The notes: generated by a model not told the origin, from the sequence alone. Positions 53,213-64,000 are shown, numbered from the stretch's first letter. The stretch is 64,000 nt of DNA from Malachius bipustulatus (GCA_910589415.1 OU342636.1:4818437-4882436); one strand, 5' to 3'. Made by a program: numbers and translations.

Positions 53213-53680
53213 GAGAGAAGTAATAGTTTAATCCTAACTAGCCAACTAGCCCATGTTATGATTAACTAGGCGCTAGTTTCGATTCTGCCTAACTAATATT
53301 AGTTTGCAATAAACGTGATTTTAGTTTGAGCAGATGTGTTTACCACAAGTCCACAAGAGTTAAATATAAAATTTACCATAAAGTTTTCGTTTATATTATC
53401 ATGAACTTCTCGTGTTTTTCATAAACATGTTGATTTTTGTATGTATACCATGTAAGCTTTTCATAAATAAACACATGTTATATATGGGAATCAATGCATT
53501 TTAGTCAGTAACTTTTTTTCATTTCTGATAAATGATGATTGTTTATGATCAGATAATATTGCAAAATCAGAATGTTGATTGTACTGTAACGTTTACTTTA
53601 GGGATTTAATAGATAACTATTTGTAATTTAAATAAAAAATTAAATAATGAGTTTCCACCAGGGTCGTGGGCAAGTTACAG
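53213..53680. other. No gene seen
   Basis: AT-rich sequence between the truncated LINE and element B. It contains repeated CTAGTT/AACTAG-type words (53225-53300) but nothing that can be named. Confidence 0.35.
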
Positions 53681-54856
53681 TGGGGAAAGGATATCAAGCA
53701 ACCTGAGATCAACAAAAAAAATAGTTTAATAACAAAATATGGAAATAAAATTTACAAGAAAAAATCATCCGATACAAAGATATAAATCATGAAATAATAA
53801 TAATGAAATAACGCTGCCAATTACATGATAAGTATGCTCTTGGTTTACAATACTTAAATGGTTGGATTAATTACATTAACGCAAGAGACATTGAGTGAAA
53901 TGAAAATTAAAGTGAAGAGAAAATAATATTGAAAATGACGATCGAAACTATTGTTTGTAATTTAGGTAGGTATGTCCACTTATCTTGAGAATCCGATTTG
54001 GTTCGATTAGGTTCAGTAACGGAGTTCCGGTAGGTATAACAAAGGAGATCAGAAATATATGTCCTCGGTTTCAGAGGGAGTCTTCAAATCTTGCAAAAAA
54101 CTTCTGAGTGGAGCGTATAGATATCAGCTTGGATTTTATCAAATTTCAGGCTCCTAGGGATCCGCTGTGGAAATTCAGGTGAATTAAACGGTGGTCTAAT
54201 TATATAGAAAAACTCGCGATATCTGCCAAGATGCGTAGAATGTGATCAAAAAAAAAACGTACTGACTTTAATTTCTGAACTATATCTCTTGACCGAAAAG
54301 CAAAACCAACATGCAATAAGCAGTTTGTTTAAGGAGAAAATTTAATAAATTTGAGTAAAATTTTGATGATTAAGACAAAACGTCATCTCGTGCAGATATC
54401 GTCTTCCCTTCATTACATTAACACCGGCACTCATGAGCTGAAATACTTGAGGCAAAGTTTTTATATTATGAATAATAATACGGGTTAAAAAATATAGATT
54501 AACAATTAATGAATTATAGAAACTTACCGGTTAAACCGCACATATTGAAATAATTTAAGAAAAAATTAGCAAAATTACGGGAAACCAAAAATATAATTCG
54601 GCCGTCAGGCTTATTCTCGATGGTAGTAGGTATATCGCGATGCCGACGTCGGACCTGACCAGATAACGTTCCCTTTCCCGATAGCATTTTTGCTTCGATC
54701 GCGGAGAACGACATCGATTTATAAAATTAATAATAACGTACCTACCTACGGGACGAAAGGCGGTGAATTTAAATTTCTAAGAAATGAAATAAAGAGCCAA
54801 CTACTATGGTATAAAAATTAATAACAATTGTAACGGTTCTAAAATAGAACGTTACA
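53681..54856 (-). repeat. 3' LTR of Gypsy B (outer end tentative)
   Basis: The inner start is firm: TGTAACGTTCTATTTTAGAA directly after the polypurine tract, with an inverted TGTAACG/CGTTACA like that of A. The outer end at 53681 (..CTTTCCCCA) is a guess by analogy to the CCCCA-type end of A; there is no second LTR in view to confirm it. Confidence 0.6.
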
Positions 54857-54872
54857 TACCTCCCTTTCCCGG

Positions 54873-56624
54873 AGGAAAAATTTGGACTCTGGACGAATTT
54901 TTCGAAAAAAAAAGGAATATAAATTTAAAGAAAACCGACACCCTAAGAAAACAAAGAAAATGATGCTCCATGCAATCTGACAGTTGAAACTTTAACAGGA
55001 AACGAGCTTCTAAGATTCCAAAGGCATCAGATTGGAGAAGAATCGAGAAATAAAAATAACTTTTAACTATAAGATACATAAGCTTAGATCTACCGCGGAA
55101 CCAAAATAAGATTAGGTATTCTTGAAGGGAATAGACACCGAGACACCATTATAAGGGTACCTGCGAGCCAACTAAAAAAATTATACTAAAAAAATTACTC
55201 TACAAGGAACCAACTACAACCTAGATACTCGTGACGACAACAACAATACAGGTAAGGTTGCGGAAGTCAACTAACAAATCCGGAAAAAAAATCGCTTGAC
55301 GATTAATAGGTCGATACAGACTTTTTACGTATATTTAGAGAGAAAATAGGTAATTATGTACAACGATATTTCAATAAAGATCACTTTTAAGGTAGAATCT
55401 AAGTTATTCTGTAGGTGGTGAACTGAATAGGATACTAAAGATAGCGTGACGAAAAAAAAAGTTGGGCGCCAGCAAGCTCAGGAGCTTACGTATCAGTATC
55501 ACCGGAAAATGAAATCTGGCAACCAGTCACCATAACTACAAGGGTGGTGAAATCTTACTTCATGAACTTTGCCTAATTGAACAACAAATAATTAGGTACG
55601 ACACACAAAAAAACAAATCATCAAGGGGCTGTATTCTACATCAAATTTATACAATAGACACTACTTACATAGAAACAGTAACCCTCAATCAAATTCAACA
55701 TCCATTCATCTCAAAGTGGTTCCATTCTACACTCAAATTTATAATAAGCAACATGCATAAAAAGGAAAGACTTCGAGCAAATTCCATAGTTTAGGTATTC
55801 CACAGGAAGTATCCAGGTGAATAGAATAATTAATTCTATTAAGATAAGGTACGATAAATCCTGCAGAAAAAAATTAAGATAAGTCGGCGCTAACATCGTC
55901 ATGCTAGCGACAACTGGATATCTCCACCTCTTTAGGGGAGACTCGAGACGAGACACAATAGATAGTAACGATACAGTTAAAGAAATATACAAACAACAAA
56001 AATTTAGACAAGGTTTCGTTCATAAAAAGGTGTAAATATAATTCGACAAGAAATGTATGATAGTCGAATCTAAAAGATTTTGCTTACGGTATCTTTACGG
56101 TAAATATGACTGATCGCAAAATAACCATTTAGCCTACGAGATGAGACAAATTCTGTAGCAAAGGAAAATATTTAGTCGGTAATAAACAATCAAGTCAAAA
56201 GAAGAAAGACTCGGATTTGGAGGAATAACACTGGTCTCAAAAGACGGCAGTGGAAGACTGCGTTATATAATCAAGGTCTATGACGAAAATGGTGTAATAG
56301 AAAATAAATATGAGCGGGATGGACTAGCTCATATGTAAGGACAGACGCTGACAGTACGGACTTACCTTATTACCGTAGCAACGACGAGTTGGTCAGACTC
56401 TAACAGTACGGACTTACCAGTACATAAATATGAGCGGGATGGACTAGCTCATGTCTAAGGACAGACGCTGACAGTACGGACTTACCTTATTACCGTAGCA
56501 ACGACGAGTTGGTCAGACTCTACGAGCGAAAATATAGTTTAACTGGGACCAATGGATAAAAATAGGCAATGTTAGAAATAATGAACAGGAATAGGAAAGC
56601 TGAATAAAAACACAGAGACATGTA
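54873..56624 (-). other. 3' untranslated region of Gypsy B with a 120-bp tandem duplication
   Basis: 1.75 kb without env motifs. Positions 56304-56402 and 56424-56522 are the same about 99-bp sequence at a 120-bp period, with ACAGTACGGACTTACC recurring four times. Only short frames without recognisable content are present. Confidence 0.65.
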
Positions 56625-59600
56625 TCAGAGCTCGACGGGGTCATCAACAGGAGAGATGTATGCTTTTAGGTCTTGTACATGGAATTTCCCAATATTTCGG
56701 CCTTCGGAATTCTTAAGCTGGTACACCAGTGGAGAAATAATCTTCACGATAGTAGCAGGAATGTATTTAGGGGCAAGTTTAGCTGCAAATTCCTTGGAAG
56801 CATTCGACAGAACGAAGTTACGAGCCCAGACACGGTCTCCAATATGAAACCTGAGATCTCGACGACGGAGATTGTATCTATGAGCGTTGGATTCATATGC
56901 ATTTCTTAAGTGTTTCTGGACAGTCTTAAAAATTCCCGGCAAATCGTTTGAGAGATTTGGGTCCAAAAGCTTATTGAGAACCTCTTCAGCATTGTCCGCA
57001 TTTGGAGAGATCAGTCCGTAAAAGCCGCCATTAGTCGGAACATTACGGTTAAACATTAGGAAGGCAGGAGAATATTTGGTGGTTTCGTGTTTAGACAAAC
57101 GAATAGCTTGGGCAATCTGAAAGACGTACTTGTCCCAATGTTTGTGATTTTCCTCGATAAAAGATCTAATAGCTGTGGTTATCACTCGGTTAACCCGCTC
57201 AGTGGGATTTGCCTGAGGGTGAAATTTTGCGGTGTACCATAGCTTTTGCACTCCATAGGTAGAAACAAGTGAACGGAACTCCTTGGAAATGAATTGAGGC
57301 CCATTGTCTACCACAACGATTTGAGGCACTCCGAATATTAAGAAGACCTGATTTTCGAGGAATTTAACAATCGCCTTGGAGGTGGCTCGCGGCATAGGGT
57401 GGACAAGGACAAATTTGGAAAAGTAATCTGTGACGACTAGTAGGTATTGGTTATTAGAACTAGACCGTGGGTAAGGACCTAACAGATCAGCGGAGATAAG
57501 CTGGAAAGGTACTGTAATATCGCGGTATTTCCCCATCAGTCCAGCGGGAGGTAAATTATCTGCCTTGCAGGCCGCACAAATTTTACATGCCCTCACATAT
57601 CTCTGGACGGAATTTTTCATCTGAGGCCAGTAATACAGGTCAGAAATTCGGGCTAAAGTTTTTAGGACACCAAAGTGACCAGCTAAGGGATTATCATGGT
57701 ACATTCGGAGCACCTCCAATCTATGAGGAGTAGGGACGACAATTTTCCATTCAAAGGAGCAAAAAGGAGAGTTACGAGGGACGACATGCTTATATAGAAT
57801 CTGGTTTTCAACGCGAAAAGACGGAAATTTGTCAGGCTCCCTTTGAACTTTAGCAAGCATATCTCGATACCATGAATCAAATTGCAGTGACGAGAGGTTG
57901 AGGACTGAGACCTGGGGGGAAGTAGAATTTTCGGGCGGACTAGGAAGGCGAGATAGAGCGTCAGCGACGATATTTTCGCAACCTTTACGATGAATGATTG
58001 TAAAGTCATACTGATTGAGTTTCAGAAGCCAACGGCAAATACGCGGCCTGGGTTGTTTCATGTTTTGGACCCACTGCAGCGAAGAGTGGTCAGTTATTAT
58101 TTTAAGTCCGCGGGACCCCTCAATGTAACACCGGAACTTGTCCAGAGCACACACAATAGCATATAGTTCGAGCTCAGTTACCGTATAATTACGCTGACAT
58201 TTGTTCAGCGTCTTACTAAAATACGCTATAGGATGAGTCACTCCGTTCTCTTCCTGACAAATAACTGCACCAACCCCGGTGAGAGATGCATCGCAATCGA
58301 TAATAAAACTTTTCGAAAAATCTGGTGTAGCCAAGATGGGTGCAGAAGTAAGGAGTTTTTTGATCTCCTCGAAAGATTTATCAGCCTCCGGGGTCCATAC
58401 TACGTTTTGGCCTTTTTTACGCCCTTTAAAGAGGTCAGTGATAGGACTGGCTATGCCAGAGATATTCTTGAGAAAGCGTCGATAATAGCCAATAAGACCA
58501 ATCAGTCTGCGAATTTGAGTGGTGTTCGTGGGCTTGGGATAGCTAAGTATAGAGGCTACCTTATCTGGGTCGGTTCGGAGACCTCGTTCATCTACGACGT
58601 AACCGAGAAATTTTAAAGAAGAGCGACCGAACTGACATTTTTTTAAATTGAGAGTGAGGTTTGCCCTTTTAAAACGTTCCAAGAGATTCCGCAAAACAGA
58701 GAGATGTGTGGGGAAATCGGGAGTAGCAACGACGACATCATCCATATAGTACCACACGTAAGGTTCCAATTCGGGACCGATGACTTGGTCTAGTAAGCGT
58801 ACCAGACTCTGTGGAGAAGAGTGCAATCCAAAAGGTAGACGTTTATATTGAAACAAACCCTTCCCATGGACAGCGAAAGCAGTTTTTGGACGAGATTCCA
58901 TATCTAAAGGGATTTGATGAAAAGCAGACTTCAAATCAAGAGAGGATAGAAATTTCGCGTTTCTGACCTTCGAAATAATACTATCTATAACCGGCATAGG
59001 ATAACTGTCAGGAATGGAGATAGAATTAAGTTTCCTGCCATCAAAACAGACCCGATAAGAATTGTCTTTTTTCTTCACCAGCCAAAGAGGCGAAGACCAG
59101 GGCGAGTGAGATGGTTCGATGATATCCATCCTAAGCATCTCGTCTATCTGCTCATTTAAGATATCCTGCATATAAGGAGACAGAGGATATTGTCTCTGCT
59201 TAAATGGTTTAGCATCGCCGGTCTCAATATGGTGGGAGTGAAGATGAGTAAGGCCGATACGATCTTGGGGACTTATCTCCTCAAATAGCTTAATTACTTC
59301 ATGGAGTTCTGCTTGCTGATCAGAAGTAAGAGTCTCAACGCCATGAATGGTATTTATGACGCAGATAGAAGAAGTAGCAGGACAGTTATAGGAGAAATCG
59401 TCAAAATTTAGATGGAGGTTAAATGATTGAATGAAGTCCATTCCCAGGATGAGTTTTTGGGTAATGGTGGGTACTAATAGTAATTTGAGGGAGTGAGACT
59501 GGGAACCCAAGCTGACATCAAGGTTGACGTAACCCATAGCGGATTGAACCTGCCCATCAGCCGTGGTGACGTGACAAGAAATATCATACTGGACCGGAAG

Positions 59601-60050
59601 ATTCAACTTTTTCAACAGATAGAGACCATGAGAGCCCAGGATCGATACGTTGCTGCCACTATCCAGCAAGGCGGAGACAGATTCCCCCTGTATGGCGATT
59701 GAAATATATGGACGGTTGTCGTTGGATCGGGACTCGAGCAGGGGACATGAGACACGCGGGGAGCTTTCCACACTTGAGGACGATATGAGAATTGGCTCCG
59801 GCAAAAACGAAGATACGGGGGAAGATAAGGTAGGCAAAGACGGCGGTAGGGTCGTGACTGAACTAAATTTGGCTTGACATGTTTTATAGCTAGGTACTTT
59901 AAAATCATTAGAAGAACTTATTTTTGAGACTTGATGGGCTGTCCCGTGGTGAATTTCCCTTTGGGAGAAGCGGAAGCTGTCGGCTGGCAAGGATCGAGAT
60001 TCCTTGTGTCTGTGCCTGATCGGTTTTTTGAAGGCGAGCAGTTCCTGCAT
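56625..60050 (-). CDS. Gypsy B pol: protease, RT, RNase H, integrase, chromodomain-free tail
   Basis: Minus-strand frame of 1141 codons in the -1 phase relative to gag. It contains protease (ALLDSGSNVSILG), RT (SPWSSPLWLVKKKDNSYRVC; catalytic YMDD, about 58750), RNase H (DCDASLTGVGAVI), integrase HHCC zone (HFGVLKT..YYWP..CKICAACK) and DDE residues in SADLLGPYP, VVDNGPQF and NPTERVNR. The end (KFHVQDLKAYISP) matches that of A (RWHVKDLKLYQGD). No lesion is seen. Pol makes the cDNA and inserts it. The raw frame's first Met is not the true start, since pol is expected only as a Gag-Pol fusion. Confidence 0.92.
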   Translation of the reverse strand: MQELLAFKKPIRHRHKESRSLPADSFRFSQREIHHGTAHQVSKISSSNDFKVPSYKTCQAKFSSVTTLPPSLPTLSSPVSSFLPEPILISSSSVESSPRVSCPLLESRSNDNRPYISIAIQGESVSALLDSGSNVSILGSHGLYLLKKLNLPVQYDISCHVTTADGQVQSAMGYVNLDVSLGSQSHSLKLLLVPTITQKLILGMDFIQSFNLHLNFDDFSYNCPATSSICVINTIHGVETLTSDQQAELHEVIKLFEEISPQDRIGLTHLHSHHIETGDAKPFKQRQYPLSPYMQDILNEQIDEMLRMDIIEPSHSPWSSPLWLVKKKDNSYRVCFDGRKLNSISIPDSYPMPVIDSIISKVRNAKFLSSLDLKSAFHQIPLDMESRPKTAFAVHGKGLFQYKRLPFGLHSSPQSLVRLLDQVIGPELEPYVWYYMDDVVVATPDFPTHLSVLRNLLERFKRANLTLNLKKCQFGRSSLKFLGYVVDERGLRTDPDKVASILSYPKPTNTTQIRRLIGLIGYYRRFLKNISGIASPITDLFKGRKKGQNVVWTPEADKSFEEIKKLLTSAPILATPDFSKSFIIDCDASLTGVGAVICQEENGVTHPIAYFSKTLNKCQRNYTVTELELYAIVCALDKFRCYIEGSRGLKIITDHSSLQWVQNMKQPRPRICRWLLKLNQYDFTIIHRKGCENIVADALSRLPSPPENSTSPQVSVLNLSSLQFDSWYRDMLAKVQREPDKFPSFRVENQILYKHVVPRNSPFCSFEWKIVVPTPHRLEVLRMYHDNPLAGHFGVLKTLARISDLYYWPQMKNSVQRYVRACKICAACKADNLPPAGLMGKYRDITVPFQLISADLLGPYPRSSSNNQYLLVVTDYFSKFVLVHPMPRATSKAIVKFLENQVFLIFGVPQIVVVDNGPQFISKEFRSLVSTYGVQKLWYTAKFHPQANPTERVNRVITTAIRSFIEENHKHWDKYVFQIAQAIRLSKHETTKYSPAFLMFNRNVPTNGGFYGLISPNADNAEEVLNKLLDPNLSNDLPGIFKTVQKHLRNAYESNAHRYNLRRRDLRFHIGDRVWARNFVLSNASKEFAAKLAPKYIPATIVKIISPLVYQLKNSEGRNIGKFHVQDLKAYISPVDDPVEL

Positions 60051-61267
60051 GCAGCCTTGGTTACGTTACGGCGGCCACACCCGTAACAAAAGCGAGTGAG
60101 CGGCTCTCGGCACTCAGGATATGCGTGCCCAGTTTGTTCGCAGTTCCAGCACTTGAAGCGAAAGGAAGAAACGTTGGCAGGTTTAGAATACGGTGGCGAG
60201 GAAGACACCTGGCTGACATTCCTAGGCACAGAAGTGTACTCCCGACATGCGAAAATGGATTCTTCTACCTTCTTACATAAACGATTGAGGTCAGAGATAG
60301 TGTCTACTTGTGTTAGAGTGAGAGCTTTAATGAAGTCAGGCCGTAAATTATGACGGATAGTGTCAACCATAACCTTTTCCGACGGTATTTGCGTTAGGCG
60401 ACAAAAGAGAGACTCTATTGCAGCAATAAAAAGAGATACGTCCTCCCTAGGACCTTGTTTGCGTGAACGAATTTCATCAAGGAGGTTCTGATCGTAGTTG
60501 TCACCTAAGAAAGTGTCTTTCAATTTTTGGACTAGCTCGTCCCAGTTATTGAACCGTTTTTTTATGGAGTTGGTATGCCACCACGTCCAAATATCTCCCT
60601 CGAATAAATCACCAGCGGAAAAAAATAGGTCGGCCTTGGAACAGCCTCGGGACACTCGAAGGGACTCAATCATTTCGAGGAAGTGGATAAGCGACTCCTT
60701 ACCAGAAAACTTGCGAATTCCCCATTTGTAAACAGGAATGGATTTGGAATTGGATGAAAAGTAGGCCGAGCCTCCGGTATGGAGAGGACTTGAGGTTGCG
60801 CGAGATCCTGGAGTATTGAGGTCAAGTTTTTCGGCGAAATCTGCCTCGGCACAAATTAGTCTCTTTTTCAAAAGACCACAAGCAGTGACCTGCTCGGGAG
60901 AGGTGGCAGTCATACGCGAAATTCTTCCAGAAAGATGGGCAAGACGACACGCGAGTCTACGGCAATCATTAGACGCCAGATCCCCAGAGAAACCTTTGAG
61001 AATCTCATCGACTTCGTCGAGGCCTATTTGAGTCTCCTGCGAATCTAACGCGAAAGTAAATGGATGGTCTGGTCTAGTGAAACTTCTATCGGCTGCTTCT
61101 TGAGCTAAGAGACCCCGAAGAATTTTGCGTTTTTCGTCGGCGTTTGAAGGAACCTCGGCGCCCCTAATTTTAATTTCATAAGATATCTGAAGTGCCGTTA
61201 GCATTTCCGGTATTAGTGAAGTCCCAGCCATGATCTCGAGTAAATTTAAGGAATTAAAATTCGACAA
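59918..61267 (-). CDS. Gypsy B gag
   Basis: 449 codons from the first ATG; a second ATG 12 codons on (MAGTSLIPEMLTAL) could be the real start. It has the Gypsy gag core (IPVYKWGIRKFSG, then FEGDIWTWWH) and a C-terminal zinc knuckle CWNCEQTGHAYPEC followed by CYGCGRRNVTKAACRNC. The tail overlaps pol by 133 nt and contains the slippery heptamer. Intact, in contrast to gag of A. Confidence 0.9.
   Translation of the reverse strand: MSNFNSLNLLEIMAGTSLIPEMLTALQISYEIKIRGAEVPSNADEKRKILRGLLAQEAADRSFTRPDHPFTFALDSQETQIGLDEVDEILKGFSGDLASNDCRRLACRLAHLSGRISRMTATSPEQVTACGLLKKRLICAEADFAEKLDLNTPGSRATSSPLHTGGSAYFSSNSKSIPVYKWGIRKFSGKESLIHFLEMIESLRVSRGCSKADLFFSAGDLFEGDIWTWWHTNSIKKRFNNWDELVQKLKDTFLGDNYDQNLLDEIRSRKQGPREDVSLFIAAIESLFCRLTQIPSEKVMVDTIRHNLRPDFIKALTLTQVDTISDLNRLCKKVEESIFACREYTSVPRNVSQVSSSPPYSKPANVSSFRFKCWNCEQTGHAYPECREPLTRFCYGCGRRNVTKAACRNCSPSKNRSGTDTRNLDPCQPTASASPKGKFTTGQPIKSQK
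60023..60029 (-). promoter_or_regulatory. -1 ribosomal frameshift heptamer A AAA AAC (Gypsy B)
   Basis: On the minus strand, A|AAA|AAC is in the gag phase (TCA AAA AAC CGA), inside the 133-nt gag-pol overlap, and pol is in the -1 frame. The same heptamer is at the same place relative to the zinc knuckles in element A. Confidence 0.78.
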
Positions 61268-61524
61268 TCAGATAATTAGAGGTGGCTAGATAAATAAAGA
61301 CGAATAAATAAACCAGAGAAATCAACTGTGTTAAACTTCAATAATTATTAAATTCAATCTAACCAGTAAGTAGTCTTATCAATAATATTAATAATTTAGT
61401 AAATAATTTAGTAAGAAAAATTTCCGAAAAAAACTTTAGGTACCTACTTAAATTTCAGCTCTATGTATACCTACGCATGATTAGATAAATTGCACGATAA
61501 AAAAAATTAAAAGCCTTCCAGTCT

Positions 61525-63546
61525 TGTAGCGTGCGCTTTTCCGTAGTTATCCCGAATGAATTTACGCATGGAAGGACTTCCAAGATGGCGTTTCTTTAGT
61601 TTGATACCCTCCGCAAGTTCTATAGTTTGAGGTATAGTAACAGGATCGAGTTATGAGTCTGTCAGTCAGAGCCGTCAACTGCCAGTCAGAAGAACTGAAC
61701 GTCAGCGCAGTGGAGCAAGGTGGACGAGGACGATATCGATTTTATTTGGTGAAGGAGAACTGAACGGGTTAGTTGTTTCTTGTTTGGTTGGAATATCATT
61801 GAGTGATGGTGTTTCAGTGAGATGGTGTTATTTCGTTTGTTATCTCGTGTAGTGTGGTTGAAATAACACAGGTATGAAGTTGTGGTGTTAGTCCTATCTA
61901 GCAAAGCTAATTTCCATGTCATTTTCTAAACAGGAAAGAAGGCCTGTCAATCATGCATGGATGGGAGTAAGAAAGCTCGACTGGAACCGACATAAAGGCG
62001 TCCATCTCGGTAATAATAAATTAGCGGTTTGTTGATTCAGATTAGTAATTATAATTATTTTATTTCAGGGCTTTTCTTTTTTCCTTTTTCTGTTTTCTTT
62101 TTAGTCTCTACTTCTAATTCCATGTTTCTGCGTTTCGAGTTCTAGTTTTATTTCTAGAATTCGATCTTTCGGATCCCTCCTTCGGGGTGGATCTATAATA
62201 AGATCTATCGTTTAGTCGTTTATTTTATTTCCAAAATGTGCTGGTGGTGGTCTCCGTTGAGAAATATCCCATTTTCAAGCACTGGGTAGAAGAGCATAAT
62301 TCTTTTTGGAAGTAATGGCGTTCTACAGACAAAGCCGGACCTAACCAACTGGAGAGGGAGTAGGCATCACAGTCTATCTCATTTCTTTTGGATCTTTCTG
62401 TTGCAGTCACGTTTCATCAAGAAATGTTTGGAACTCCAAGGTACTTTGTAAATTCTTTTGTTTCATTTATTTTACATTGAATTTTCTCTCTAAAAAGAGA
62501 GAAAGTAACTTCATCAGATTGCGTTATTGATTTTATCAAGATGGGAATTTTTATTATTTTAATAATTGGGAAATACTTCCCCAATGTTGTTAGTTTTAGC
62601 TAGTGAGTAGAAATGTTCAATTTAGTATTTAATCTTAATCTAAATTAATTATCAGGGAGAATTAATTGGCCAAATTTAGTTAGTGTTAAGAATGTGAATT
62701 TTTTTTGTCAAGTACCTAATGAAGGTAATTTGTTGATCAACGAGATCAACATTTTTTTAGTTTACTATTGTTCTATTTTTAAGAAATGTTGCTAGTATGT
62801 AGATGATAAGGGAGAAATCCAAGAAAAATTCTTTGTCTCACAGTACAATATACCGTTAGCTGGGAAGTTTTATGTTGTTAATTGGAGAAGTCCAATAAAT
62901 TGTTAAATTTTTATGTGAGTTTTATTTTTAGTATCTGTATGGCCTGAATAATAAATAGACACAACGTAGGGCAGGTCAGTTATGTAAATTTTGAATCTTA
63001 TATATTTTTTATTTATTTAGACGATCATGTGGACGAATTTGTAGCATCATCATCATTTTTTTTTAATTTTTACACCCTCTGTCCTACTTTGGGTACAAAC
63101 AAATTTGAAGGTACCTGGATGGGATCAGAGGGAGAGACACCTTCCTTTCGCTCATTTTTTTTAGTTTTCTTTTTTGGCCTGATTAATTAAAAAAATTTTT
63201 TTTTGTGATCGAGCGAAGGAAGGGTTGCAAATGGTTCCGTTGACCAGCACGGAGTTTATTTTTGGATAATATTGTATTGTGAGAAATTTTTTAATGTTTA
63301 TGTGTACTTATATGTGGTTATGCTAACTCATGTTTTGGATTTTTAAGATAGTGTGTATCTATATTAACGACATTTGATGATATTAAGTGAGGTTAATTAA
63401 CAACGGTAAATAATACTACTAATATTTTTGCAATTTTGAGCAATACTAATTGATAAGGTACCTATACATTGTGCGTTCCAAATCAAGGTTTCTCTGTTTG
63501 AGTGTTTTTTGTAATTTAGTATTTGTGTATCTTTATATTAATCAAG
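61525..63546 (+). mobile_element. Probable 5' LTR and leader of Gypsy element 'C'
   Basis: A TGTAGCG at 61525 resembles the TGTAACG start of A and B, and the distance to the gag ATG (2.02 kb) is close to that in A (2.16 kb). T-rich sequence follows. The LTR end may be near 63230 (GGTTGCA, then TGGTTCC), but I cannot confirm a primer-binding site. Without the 3' LTR in the window the borders are tentative. Confidence 0.35.
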
Positions 63547-64000
63547 ATGAGTTCAGAGTTAGGGACTAGCTTTGAAGTAGCTCATTTGAGAGTTGAGGAG
63601 ATTAAGTATGAGATCTTGTTGAGAAACGAGGAGCCCTTATGGGACAATAACATGCGTAGGACCCAATTAAGTAGGTTGATAAGATCAGGTGTAGTAGTAC
63701 CAACAGTTTCACCGTTAGATTTTGATGAAGATTTGGAGGCATGTAGGCAAACTCTTAATAACAGAGAGGTGTCGTTAGGGAAAATTAAATCAATTGGGGA
63801 AAATTTTCCATTATATAGCAGATTATTGTCTAGGATAGTTCATTTGAAGCTGAGAATAGGGCGATTAAATGACTGTAGTGCTAGTGAGGTCGTTTCAAAA
63901 GATCAAATACGTCATGATTTTGAGAATTTAAGTAAGAAGCTTTCTGAGGTTAACACATCGTTGCCATTGTTGCCAGCTGGAAGCTCTAGTCCGGTCGATT
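63547..64000 (+). CDS. Gypsy C gag, N-terminal part (runs off window)
   Basis: ATG at 63547 opens a frame without stop to the window end (151 codons). The start (VAHLRVEEIKYEILLRNEEP) matches the N-termini of the gag proteins of B (TALQISYEIKIRGAEVP) and A (NELAYEISIRKQTPS); later LSRIVHLKLRIGRL matches the B segment LAHLSGRISRM. It is therefore the gag of a third related Gypsy element, on the plus strand. Confidence 0.7.
   Translation, partial: MSSELGTSFEVAHLRVEEIKYEILLRNEEPLWDNNMRRTQLSRLIRSGVVVPTVSPLDFDEDLEACRQTLNNREVSLGKIKSIGENFPLYSRLLSRIVHLKLRIGRLNDCSASEVVSKDQIRHDFENLSKKLSEVNTSLPLLPAGSSSPVD

Larger units (their letters stand above)
53681..61524 (-). mobile_element. Gypsy-type retrotransposon 'B' (5' LTR not seen)
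   Basis: Order on the minus strand: leader (61524-61268), gag (61267-59918), pol (60050-56625), 3' UTR, polypurine tract GGGAAAGGGAGG (54861-54872), 3' LTR starting TGTAACG at 54856. Gag and pol are both open and all catalytic motifs are present, so the coding part may be functional. The 5' LTR is not found before the probable start of element C at 61525; it may lie beyond the window if C inserted in B's leader. The gag resembles that of A, so A and B are related lineages. Confidence 0.85.

Noticed and set aside
53213..54856. An extension of the LINE or an env gene of Gypsy B
   Set aside because: No RT text continues beyond 53212, and no env motif is found; the region is AT-rich with the B LTR at its right.

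Overview
The window comes from an animal genome and is most likely insect. It carries BEL/Pao, Gypsy and errantivirus-type LTR retrotransposons, LINE remnants, Tc1/pogo/hAT-type DNA elements and one multi-exon host gene with GT-AG introns. It is AT-rich and the motif GGTACCTACC recurs. I cannot fix the insect order. No bacterial features, rRNA, tRNA or CRISPR arrays were seen.

Layout. 1-1537: 3' end of a BEL/Pao element (integrase, polypurine tract, LTR). 1.6-3.7 kb: relics (LINE ORF1-like fragment, fold-back fragment, Cys-rich fragment). 3881-26546: a three-level nest. Gypsy element 'A' (TSD ATCT) has its 3' LTR split at 12278 by a large non-coding LTR element 'L' (TSD CCCC, 3112-bp LTRs). 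L's 3' LTR is split at 18495 by a BEL element 'D' (TSD CACGT, 409-bp LTRs). Removing each insert restores matching LTR lengths for L and D exactly. LTR divergence is very low at every level, so the stack is young. 27.7-29.0 kb: decayed DDE-transposase-like gene. 29.45-32.7 kb: old antisense piece of an L-type LTR, carrying a perfect 387-bp palindrome (possible Penelope-like) and an 878-bp fold-back element.

32945-35805: non-autonomous hAT element with a perfect 8-bp TSD, holding a 708-bp pogo/Tigger MITE. Its edge lies at the poly(A) signal of the only host gene, a minus-strand gene (35895-50916, at least nine coding exons) for a TTF1/REB1-like Myb-domain DNA-binding protein with a long lysine-rich N-terminal part. 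Its last exon is short and was found by splice-site reading. The gene's 9.8-kb intron holds a degenerate array of TTCnnGAA (heat-shock-element-like) repeats, and inserted in that array is errantivirus 'E' (37179-45459), with identical-looking 531-bp LTRs, a fused gag-pol frame and an env gene broken by a frameshift.

51.2-53.2 kb: LINE RT 3' fragment split by a TA-flanked fold-back element. 53.7-61.5 kb: minus-strand Gypsy element 'B' with intact gag and pol joined by a -1 frameshift heptamer. 61.5-64.0 kb: probable 5' end of a third Gypsy element 'C', whose gag frame runs off the window. Most elements act only for themselves. Possible host interaction is at the TTF1-like gene: poly(A) region, large intron and the HSE-like array.
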